Source: Pseudomonadales bacterium (GTDB lineage: Bacteria; Pseudomonadota; Gammaproteobacteria; Pseudomonadales; UBA7239). From it: a stretch of 5,133 nt of DNA. The stretch lies in contig JAGRJA010000047.1 in NCBI GenBank assembly GCA_020443005.1, forward strand, positions 1 to 5,133, given 5' to 3'. This document shows positions 1-5,133 of this stretch, one piece after another. The translations under genes were made by a program, and so were the position numbers. The notes under the pieces were generated by a model. That model did no database searches. It was not told where the DNA came from and saw only the letters and a list, made by a program, of their open reading frames with translations. Numbering within the stretch: the first letter of the stretch is position 1; each line of letters begins with the position of its first letter.

Positions 1-14
1 AAATAATCAAAAAT

Positions 15-24
15 GGGAGAAAGG
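15..24 (+). promoter_or_regulatory. Ribosome binding site of the pilU-like gene
   Basis: A purine-rich stretch, GGGAGAAAGG, lies just before the ATG at 26. The GGGAG element (15-19) leaves 6 bases before the start codon, which suits a Shine-Dalgarno site. The second purine block (AAGGA, 21-25) abuts the ATG and is too close to be the functional element on its own. This supports ATG 26 as the true start. Only 25 bases of upstream sequence are visible, so no promoter can be assigned, and it is unknown whether pilT precedes this gene. Confidence 0.6.
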
Positions 25-25
25 A

Positions 26-1561
26 ATGTCTGTGTTTGAATTGCCCGCCTTGCTTGAAGATATGGTGTTGAACAATGCATCTGACCTCTTTTTGTCAGTA
101 GGCACAAGGCCAATGTTGAAAATAGAAGGTTGTTTAAGACCGGTTGGTGCAAGTCTGCTGGATAGCTCAAGCATACATTCCTTGTGCTACTCGGTACTTA
201 ATGAAAAGCAACGCAAAACATTCGAAGCGACAAATGAGTTGAATATGTCGCTTCAGATTAAAAATATTGGCAGATTTCGAATCAATGTTTTTCGCCAAAA
301 AGGTGATATCGCCCTGGTTGCGCGTCATATCAATAACAATATTCCCAGTATTGAGCAGCTGAATCTGCCTGATGTTTTAAAGGCGTTGATGCAAGAGCAT
401 CAGGGCCTGGTGTTGATTGTTGGTGGTACAGGCTCGGGAAAATCAAGCGCACTGGCATCGATGATCGATTACAAAAACGCACTGTCGCATTGCCATATCC
501 TGACCATTGAAGATCCGGTTGAATTTGTACATGCGCATAATAAAGCGATGGTTAACCAGAGAGAAGTGGGGCTGGATACCGACTCCTATGCCGTGGCGCT
601 GAAAAATGCCATGAGGGAGGCACCGGACATCATCATGATTGGGGAAATTCGTGATGCGGAAACCATGAAGCATGCGCTTGCTTATTCTGAAACGGGGCAT
701 TTATGCCTTTCTACATTGCATGCCAATAATGCAAATCAGTCAATTGAGCGCATTCTGAATTTCTTTTCTGAAACGTCACAAAGTCAAATTCTGCAGGATA
801 TTGCTATCAATCTGAAAGCCATTGTTTCCATGAGGCTCGTGGTAGGGGTTAACCAGAAAAGGGTGCCAGCGGTTGAGGTTTTGCTGAACACGCCTTATAT
901 CAGTGAGCTGATACACCTTGGCAAAATTGAAAAGATAAAAGAGGCAATGGGTCAAGCTGCCGAGTTGGGTTGTAAAACGCTGGATGATGCCTTGTTTGAC
1001 CTTGCCCATGAAGGAAAAATAACACAGGCAGAAGCACTCAAGCATGCCGATTCACGCACTAACTTGCAGCTCAGGTTTAGACTGGAAGAAGACTCTGGTA
1101 AAAACCATTTTGTCAGTGGTTTGAAAAAGGATATCGCGTTTGCAAAAAATGCCGAATTCAAGGCGTATAAAACCTATAGAATCAAGTGTAGTCGTTTCAA
1201 TAGCGTCAGAAGCGAGATCAAGGCACAAATTGAGCACGCCTTGAATAGGGCAATGAAACTGAAAGAGTTTGTTTTTCAGGATGAAAACCCCGATCTGGAA
1301 GTTCAGTTTGCCTTTAACGCACAGCCTGTTCATCTGGAATTGGAAACGGTTACAGAAGAATATCAGTTAGTTCGGGATAGTGCAGACAATCAAACTGATG
1401 ATAATTTGCACGAGACCATTTTAATTAATGTGTTTGACATGCACCGTGGCAAACCCATCTGGCGGGTGAAGGCCGGGGCCGTTTTGCGAAATGAAGAAAA
1501 GCCTCAATTGGTGGTGAATGAGGAAATCATGGAGTTAATGGATAACTTTCCTCCAAACTGA
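26..1561 (+). CDS. pilU: PilU-like type IV pilus retraction ATPase with a C-terminal DUF4136-like extension
   Basis: This is a cytoplasmic hexameric secretion-type ATPase of the PilT/PilU family. PilU assists PilT in depolymerising type IV pili during twitching motility. Residues 1-110 form the N-terminal domain (ASDLFLSVG near 18-26). The core holds Walker A GGTGSGKSS (133-141, Lys139), the Asp box TIEDPVEF (160-167), Walker B DIIMIGEIRD (201-210, Glu207) and the His box GHLCLSTLHANNA (224-236). The runs VNQREVG, HANNANQ and LFDLAHEGKIT favour PilU over PilT, and the PilT-type AIRNLIRE motif is not seen (YISELIHLGK at 291-300). The family part ends near residue 353 (NLQLRFRL), and Pseudomonas PilU is about 380 residues, whereas this protein has 511. 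Residues about 362-510 resemble DUF4136: YKTY (381-384), PDLEV (422-426), ILINVFD (465-471), GKPIWR (475-480) and terminal FPP (508-510). No signal peptide or membrane segment precedes that part. All ATPase motifs look intact. The PilU assignment is firm; the tail assignment is from pattern only. Confidence 0.9.
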   Translation: MSVFELPALLEDMVLNNASDLFLSVGTRPMLKIEGCLRPVGASLLDSSSIHSLCYSVLNEKQRKTFEATNELNMSLQIKNIGRFRINVFRQKGDIALVARHINNNIPSIEQLNLPDVLKALMQEHQGLVLIVGGTGSGKSSALASMIDYKNALSHCHILTIEDPVEFVHAHNKAMVNQREVGLDTDSYAVALKNAMREAPDIIMIGEIRDAETMKHALAYSETGHLCLSTLHANNANQSIERILNFFSETSQSQILQDIAINLKAIVSMRLVVGVNQKRVPAVEVLLNTPYISELIHLGKIEKIKEAMGQAAELGCKTLDDALFDLAHEGKITQAEALKHADSRTNLQLRFRLEEDSGKNHFVSGLKKDIAFAKNAEFKAYKTYRIKCSRFNSVRSEIKAQIEHALNRAMKLKEFVFQDENPDLEVQFAFNAQPVHLELETVTEEYQLVRDSADNQTDDNLHETILINVFDMHRGKPIWRVKAGAVLRNEEKPQLVVNEEIMELMDNFPPN

Positions 1562-1603
1562 ACCGACCAGAAATATGCCTGGGTGTTTACGGTTTGCAAT
1601 TCG

Positions 1604-1635
1604 AGGGGAAAGTTTTCCCTATGCCTGTTTTAGGG
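1604..1635 (+). repeat. Overlapping inverted repeats forming two mutually exclusive hairpins
   Basis: AGGGGAAAGTTTTCCCT (1604-1620) can fold into a 7-bp stem, with one G-U pair and a 3-base loop. The CCCTA at 1617-1621 can instead pair with TAGGG at 1631-1635 around a 9-base loop. The two folds share the CCCT strand and cannot coexist. The element lies 43 bases after the pilU-like stop. It could be a weak terminator or processing site for that gene, or an attenuator ahead of the HD-GYP gene. There is no clean T-tract directly after either stem, so a classical Rho-independent terminator is not supported. Chance is also possible. Confidence 0.3.
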
Positions 1636-1750
1636 CTAATGTGCATCGTGTTCAGTCATCCCTGGTTTGTCAACAGGGAAGACAGGGGGCTGATCGAGAT
1701 AGAACCATTGAATCTTTGCATCAGGGCGTTTTGATTATTCGGGGGTGGTG

Positions 1751-2410
1751 ATGTTATTCAGGCAGTCTGATTGCCTTGCCGTGGCGCTCGGGAAGAGGGA
1801 TAAATACACAGAGGTTCACTGTGATCGTGTAGAAATGCTCTGTTTGCAACTGGGTGTTCGCTGTAACCTCAGTGCAAGTCAACTGGTGCGACTAAGAATT
1901 GCCGCCCGCCTGCATGATGTGGGTAAAATCGGTATACCAGATCATATTTTGTTCAAGCAGGGGCGTTTGACTCCGGATGAGCTTGTTGTCATGAGAACGC
2001 ACTCTGTTCTAGGGCAGGATATATGTAATGCCTTGCCCTATAAGGATGCGGCCAGGGTCAGTCGAATTATTCGTCATCATCATGAAAGCTTTAATGGTTC
2101 TGGCTACCCCGATGGTTTGTCCGGGGATCAAATTCCTTTCTGTTCACGCATTATATCTCTGGCGGATAGTTACGACGCGATGTTAACCACTCGCCCTTAT
2201 CAGCGTGCTCGATCCCATTGTGAAGTCATGGATGTTATGCGACAGGAATGTGGAAAAAAGAGCGACCCTTCTTTGTTTGCCCTGTTTGAGCAATTGGTCG
2301 ACGCGAGTTATTCGCGGTTGGGTATAAGGGCCAGAAAGGGGATGCTGCCCGCAGGTATTTCCGGCATCACCACAAGGCGCAGATTACCCAATGACTCTTC
2401 TCTTTCATAG
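1751..2410 (+). CDS. Stand-alone HD-GYP domain cyclic di-GMP phosphodiesterase
   Basis: This predicted cytosolic metal-dependent phosphodiesterase would hydrolyse cyclic di-GMP. The 219-residue protein is almost entirely HD-GYP domain. It shows YTEVH (19-23, His23), the LHDVGKIGIPD block with the His55-Asp56 pair (54-64), RTHSVLG with His84 (82-88), HHHE (109-112), GSGYPDGL (116-123) and LADSYDAM with Asp139 (137-144), followed by TRPY (147-150). All expected metal ligands and the GYP signature are present, so an active enzyme is likely. No receiver, PAS, GAF or membrane segment precedes the domain, so its input signal is not visible. The last 25 or so residues are a basic, unconserved-looking tail. 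ATG 1751 is preferred because GGGGG (1741-1745) sits at Shine-Dalgarno distance from it. GTG 1745 and GTG 1748 are in frame but have no ribosome site upstream. It follows the pilU-like gene on the same strand after 189 bases, so cotranscription is possible. The exact family name is uncertain. Confidence 0.9.
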   Translation: MLFRQSDCLAVALGKRDKYTEVHCDRVEMLCLQLGVRCNLSASQLVRLRIAARLHDVGKIGIPDHILFKQGRLTPDELVVMRTHSVLGQDICNALPYKDAARVSRIIRHHHESFNGSGYPDGLSGDQIPFCSRIISLADSYDAMLTTRPYQRARSHCEVMDVMRQECGKKSDPSLFALFEQLVDASYSRLGIRARKGMLPAGISGITTRRRLPNDSSLS

Positions 2411-2599
2411 TTCATGTCAGTGTCGTAATACATAATATTGAAACAGAATCGGTTATGGCTGTACCGTAGAACACAAAAGTAAAAATGTAGAAACCGACCT
2501 GGCCCATCACCACTTTTCCAGGCTCGAAAGTGCAGCCCAGTCAGAGCAGAAAAAGTGTGTGTCGGGGAATATGTTCAGTCGCGGTAAGACGGGTTTGTA
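2411..2599. other. Gene-free convergent intergenic interval
   Basis: This stretch separates the 3' ends of the HD-GYP gene (+) and modC (-). No frame here has a credible start, ribosome site and recognisable product. One would expect terminators for both transcripts, but none with a GC-rich stem and T-tract is evident on either strand. The only folds seen are a weak 4-bp CGGT/ACCG pair (2450-2466) and the imperfect hairpin at 2499-2540, listed separately. Confidence 0.6.
2499..2540. repeat. Imperfect inverted repeat, possible bidirectional terminator stem
   Basis: CACTTT (2511-2516) pairs with AAAGTG (2527-2532) around a 10-base loop. Outside it, CTGG (2499-2502) can pair with CCAG (2537-2540) across unpaired stretches. 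Being symmetrical, it could act on both converging transcripts. The stem is short and AT-rich in its core, and neither side is followed by a strong T-tract, although the minus strand shows TTTTT about a dozen bases further upstream of the fold (complement of AAAAA at 2550-2554). The call rests mainly on location. Confidence 0.2.
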
Positions 2600-3685
2600 T
2601 TACCGAACGATCGCTACCGATTTGATTTGGGCGTATACATTCATCCCGGTTGTGAGCTTCAGGTGTGCGGCCGATCGTTTGGTGATTCTTGCTATAAGTG
2701 CTATTTCCCCAACCCGCAGCTTAATCATCATCTGGCCGGGGTGCTGGTCATTACCCATTTCGGTAATGATGGCGGGCAGGCAGTTGACGATACTGGTGTC
2801 TTGATGTTGTTGTAACGATAAGCTGATATCTCGGGCGAGCACCCGTATGCGCACTTGCTGCTTGCACTGTTGACCGCTATCGCGCATCCAGAGCTCCCCC
2901 CCGGGAAAGACCGCTTTTGTCAAATGCCATTGTCGATCTATCGTGGCCACTTTGGCATCGAAGACAACACCGGCATCGTCCCCGAGCGTTAAGGGGAAGT
3001 CGAGTCGTGACAACATGTCAGTGATGGCACCCTGGGCAACAATGTTGCCCAGGTCCATGACGAGAAGGTAATCGGCAAGGCGAGCGACTTCTTCAGCAGA
3101 ATGACTGACATAGAGAACGGGCAGGGTGGTTTCTTCTTTCAGTTTTTCAAGATAAGGAAGAATCTCCTGTTTGTGCGACTGACCGAGTGAGGCGAGAGGC
3201 TCATCCATCAGTAACAGTTTGGGCCGGATAAGCAAGGCACGCGCAATAGCCACTCTTTGACGCTCTCCACCGGATAGTGACAGCGGGTTTCGGTGTAAAA
3301 GACGCTTCAGATCCAGCATGTCGATAATCGTTTCACAATGACTCGCATCGGTCTTTTCGCCGGCGCGTCTGATCGCAAAATCAAGGTTTCCCTGAATACT
3401 GAGATGAGGGAAAAGGCTGGCCTCCTGAAACACATAACCGATGGGGCGTTTGTGGGCGGGAGTAAATGTATTTGTATCCTGCCAGGTGTCGTTATTGAAT
3501 TGCAGAGAGCCCGTCGACTTTTTTTCAAGACCGGCAATACAGCGTAGCAGCGTTGTTTTACCACAACCGGAGTGACCGAAAATGGCGGTAACACCTTTAA
3601 GCGGAATACTGAATTGTGCATTCAGTTCAAACTGTTGATAACGCAGTGATAAATTGGCAGAAAATGAAGGGTTCACAGCAACCAT
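2600..3685 (-). CDS. modC: Molybdate ABC transporter ATP-binding protein ModC
   Basis: This is the ATPase subunit of the ModABC importer, acting as a dimer on the cytoplasmic face of ModB to drive molybdate uptake. The 361-residue length is close to the usual 350-360. Motifs in order are Walker A GHSGCGKTT (37-45), Q-loop Gln87 in YVFQEASLFPH, the signature LSGGERQRVAIARAL (137-151), Walker B LLLMDEP (157-163) and the H-loop His195 in YVSHSAEE. Residues about 296-360 form the C-terminal Mop/TOBE molybdate-binding domain, ending in YAQIKSVAI as in other ModC proteins; this domain separates ModC from generic ABC ATPases. The D-loop reads ASLGQ where the family has ASLD, so the usual Asp is Gly168. 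The start lies 4 bases beyond the modB stop with only a weak ribosome site (GAAAG), consistent with translational coupling as the last gene of modABC. Expression in such operons is often repressed by ModE, but the promoter is outside the window. Confidence 0.97.
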   Translation of the reverse strand: MVAVNPSFSANLSLRYQQFELNAQFSIPLKGVTAIFGHSGCGKTTLLRCIAGLEKKSTGSLQFNNDTWQDTNTFTPAHKRPIGYVFQEASLFPHLSIQGNLDFAIRRAGEKTDASHCETIIDMLDLKRLLHRNPLSLSGGERQRVAIARALLIRPKLLLMDEPLASLGQSHKQEILPYLEKLKEETTLPVLYVSHSAEEVARLADYLLVMDLGNIVAQGAITDMLSRLDFPLTLGDDAGVVFDAKVATIDRQWHLTKAVFPGGELWMRDSGQQCKQQVRIRVLARDISLSLQQHQDTSIVNCLPAIITEMGNDQHPGQMMIKLRVGEIALIARITKRSAAHLKLTTGMNVYAQIKSVAIVR

Positions 3686-3689
3686 GCTT

Positions 3690-4373
3690 TCAGGCTGAGT
3701 AGGCAGGTTTGTGACGATTAACCTGATAGAGTGATATCAGTATGCAGAAGGAAAATGTCAGCATGATGATTGAGAGCGTGTGCGCCTGATCATAGGCCAA
3801 TGCTTCGACATGATCATAAATCTGTACCGAGACCACCTGAGTTTCGCCCGGAATGTTACCCCCGATCATCAGGATAACACCAAATTCACCCAGGGTATGG
3901 GCGAAACCGAGGATGGAAGCGGTGATGAAGCCGGGACGGGCAAGGGGTAATAGAACATTGAAGAAGGTGTCAGTGGGTGATGCGCGTAAAGTGGCGGCTA
4001 CTTCAAGTGGGCGTTTGCCGATGGATTCAAAAGTGCTCTGAATGGGTTGTACAACAAAGGGTAATGAATAGAAAACCGATGCGATGACAAGCCCGGAAAA
4101 GGTAAACGGCAGTGTGCCGATACCCAGTGCTGTTGTGAACTGACCAATGGGACCAGACGGCCCCATTGCCAGCAACAGATAAAAGCCGAGAACGCTGGGT
4201 GGCAGCACGAGAGGCAAGGCGACGACAGCACTGATAGCCGGTTTGAAACGGGTTTGCGTTGTCGATAGCCACAAGGCAAGCGGTGTACCAATCAGCAACA
4301 GCAAAATCGTTACAATGCTCGCGAGCTTTAGGCTCAGCCAGATGGCAGCGAGATCGGTTTCAGAGAGCCCCAT
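3690..4373 (-). CDS. modB: Molybdate ABC transporter permease ModB
   Basis: This inner-membrane permease subunit forms the homodimeric molybdate channel, receiving substrate from ModA and coupled to ModC. The protein has 227 residues from the chosen start, as expected for ModB. It has about five or six hydrophobic segments (roughly 14-36, 46-70, 87-108, 148-170 and 198-216). ALPLVLPPSVLGFYLL (52-67) is a typical ModB stretch. The EAA loop that docks ModC is at 124-144 (EVAATLRAS to LLPL), followed by GFAHTLGEFG (156-165) and GGNIPGETQ (171-179), the latter being highly characteristic of ModB. The selected ATG (4373) puts LSLK at the same distance from the start as in E. coli ModB, and a GGA lies 8 bases upstream. 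An alternative ATG at 4388 would add five residues (MWKLI). With the chosen start the gene overlaps modA by 14 bases; with the longer one, by 29. Both point to translational coupling. Confidence 0.95.
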   Translation of the reverse strand: MGLSETDLAAIWLSLKLASIVTILLLLIGTPLALWLSTTQTRFKPAISAVVALPLVLPPSVLGFYLLLAMGPSGPIGQFTTALGIGTLPFTFSGLVIASVFYSLPFVVQPIQSTFESIGKRPLEVAATLRASPTDTFFNVLLPLARPGFITASILGFAHTLGEFGVILMIGGNIPGETQVVSVQIYDHVEALAYDQAHTLSIIMLTFSFCILISLYQVNRHKPAYSA

Positions 4374-5133
4374 GATCAGTTTCCACATCCAGTTCGTAAC
4401 CGAAGGATTCTATAATACTTTTGGCTCTGCTGCTTTTCAGAAAGGCAAGGAATGCCTTTGCTGCCGCTGATTGCGATGCTCGGGCCAGTAACACAGCATC
4501 CTGTTTGATTGGTGGATAGAGGTTTATCGGTATAAGCCAGAAGGAGCCTTTTGTGCTTTTGCTCCCGGTTGCTGTGCCTTCGCCTGTGAAGCCGTTATAC
4601 AGTTGCGAGGCTGCTATAAAGCCGAGGTCGGCATTGCCACTGCTGCTGAAGTGATAGACTTGTGAAATGTTTTCGCCGAGGATTATTCGGGTGCCCGCTG
4701 GAGGGGCAAAGGCCGGGTTGTTCAGGATGCTTTGTGCGGCCTTGCCATAGGGAGCAAGCCGCGGATTGGCAATGGCAATGCTGGTGTATTGGCCCCGGTG
4801 CAAAACCTCCCCTTTGTCGTCCACGATGTCCGGTCTGGATGACCAGAGTGCCAGTTTTCCGATGGCATAGGTGAAGCGGGAGCCGGGAACAGTGAGTTGG
4901 CGATTTTCCAGCAATGCAGGCTTTTCCTGATCGGCAGATAAAAAAATGTCATACGGCGCACCTTGCAGGATTTGCGCATACAGCTTGCCCGATGATGAAC
5001 TGGTGATGATGGCACCTTTCATGCCGGTTGTCGTTTCAAATGCTTTAACGAGCGCGGTTGCGGGAAGTCGGAAATTGGCTGCAACAGCGATGTTAAGACT
5101 TTCAGCCGATAACAGGGTGGGGGGAAGGATGCT
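4360..5133 (-). CDS. modA: Molybdate-binding periplasmic protein ModA (5' end cut off by the window)
   Basis: This periplasmic solute-binding protein captures molybdate (and usually tungstate) and delivers it to ModB. The reading frame is open to the window edge, with 257 residues visible and the true start beyond 5133. The first visible residues (SILPPTLLSA) look like the end of a signal peptide, with probable cleavage before ESLNIAVAANF near 5103. Family motifs are SSSSGKLYAQI (anion-binding serines), GAPYDIFLSADQE, GSRFTYAIGKLALWS, IANPRLAPYGKAA, GENISQVYHF, ADLGFIAASQL and NLYPPIKQDAVLL. An ATG at 5022 is internal: the mature N-terminal strand lies upstream of it. The segment between ASQL and FWLIP (about 4546-4596) is rich in Gly, Thr and Ser and seems a little longer than usual. 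It is the first visible gene of modABC, and its stop overlaps the start of modB. Confidence 0.95.
   Translation of the reverse strand, partial: SILPPTLLSAESLNIAVAANFRLPATALVKAFETTTGMKGAIITSSSSGKLYAQILQGAPYDIFLSADQEKPALLENRQLTVPGSRFTYAIGKLALWSSRPDIVDDKGEVLHRGQYTSIAIANPRLAPYGKAAQSILNNPAFAPPAGTRIILGENISQVYHFSSSGNADLGFIAASQLYNGFTGEGTATGSKSTKGSFWLIPINLYPPIKQDAVLLARASQSAAAKAFLAFLKSSRAKSIIESFGYELDVETDHGAL

Noticed and set aside
443..1333. Several minus-strand open frames of 69-93 codons opposite the pilU-like gene.
   Set aside because: They are antisense to conserved ATPase motifs and the C-terminal extension, and show no recognisable domains.
1594..1622. TTGCAA followed 17 bases later by CCCTAT as a possible sigma-70 promoter for the HD-GYP gene.
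   Set aside because: The -10 match is poor, and other nearby pairs (TTGTCA at 1667, TTGAAT at 1708) also lack a good -10 at proper spacing. No promoter can be supported.
1745..1750. GTG codons at 1745 and 1748 as the HD-GYP start.
   Set aside because: They lie inside or against the G-rich stretch that best serves as ribosome site for ATG 1751, and nothing upstream of them resembles a Shine-Dalgarno sequence. They cannot be fully excluded.
2559..2804. 81-codon plus-strand open frame at the modC 3' end.
   Set aside because: Most of it is antisense to the Mop domain of modC, its product matches no family I know, and there is no convincing ribosome site. It is a shadow frame.
3980..3994. ModB EAA loop reads TLRAS instead of the textbook LGAS, so the conserved Gly is Arg130.
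   Set aside because: I recall Pseudomonas-like ModB proteins with ATLRA at this point, so it seems to be a normal subfamily variant and not a damaging substitution.
4360..5022. ModA beginning at the internal ATG at 5022.
   Set aside because: The frame stays open upstream and encodes the mature ModA N-terminus (NIAVAANF) and a probable signal peptide end, so the gene is cut by the window and not N-terminally truncated.

Overview
The window looks like an ordinary chromosomal segment of a gammaproteobacterium of moderate GC content, probably free-living or marine. Evidence for this is a PilU-type twitching ATPase, a stand-alone HD-GYP protein, and a ModA/ModB/ModC set whose motifs resemble the Pseudomonas-like versions. 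No rRNA, tRNA or other phylogenetic marker is present, so the genus cannot be named. I see no CRISPR array, insertion sequence, phage gene or toxin-antitoxin pair.

Layout: two genes point right (pilU-like ATPase, 26-1561; HD-GYP phosphodiesterase, about 1751-2410). They converge on a left-pointing molybdate ABC transporter operon: modC 2600-3685, modB 3690-4373, and modA from 4360 past the right edge, transcribed in the order modA-modB-modC. The 3' ends of the two blocks are separated by a 189-bp gene-free interval (2411-2599). The 189-bp gap between pilU and the HD-GYP gene (1562-1750) holds a pair of overlapping hairpins and a doubtful 58-codon frame whose stop overlaps the HD-GYP start (TGATG).

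How the genes may work together: the PilU-like motor would power type IV pilus retraction alongside PilT, which is not in the window. The adjacent HD-GYP protein has an intact catalytic signature for degrading cyclic di-GMP, a second messenger that commonly tunes pilus function, so a functional link is plausible but inferred only from proximity. The mod operon imports molybdate for molybdenum-cofactor enzymes and appears unrelated to the left-hand block.

The most notable observation is that the PilU-like ATPase carries an additional C-terminal region of about 150 residues. Its pattern (YKTY start, PDLEV middle, ILINVFD..GKPIWR, terminal FPP) resembles DUF4136, a domain normally seen in exported lipoproteins. 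Second is a ModC whose D-loop aspartate is replaced by glycine.
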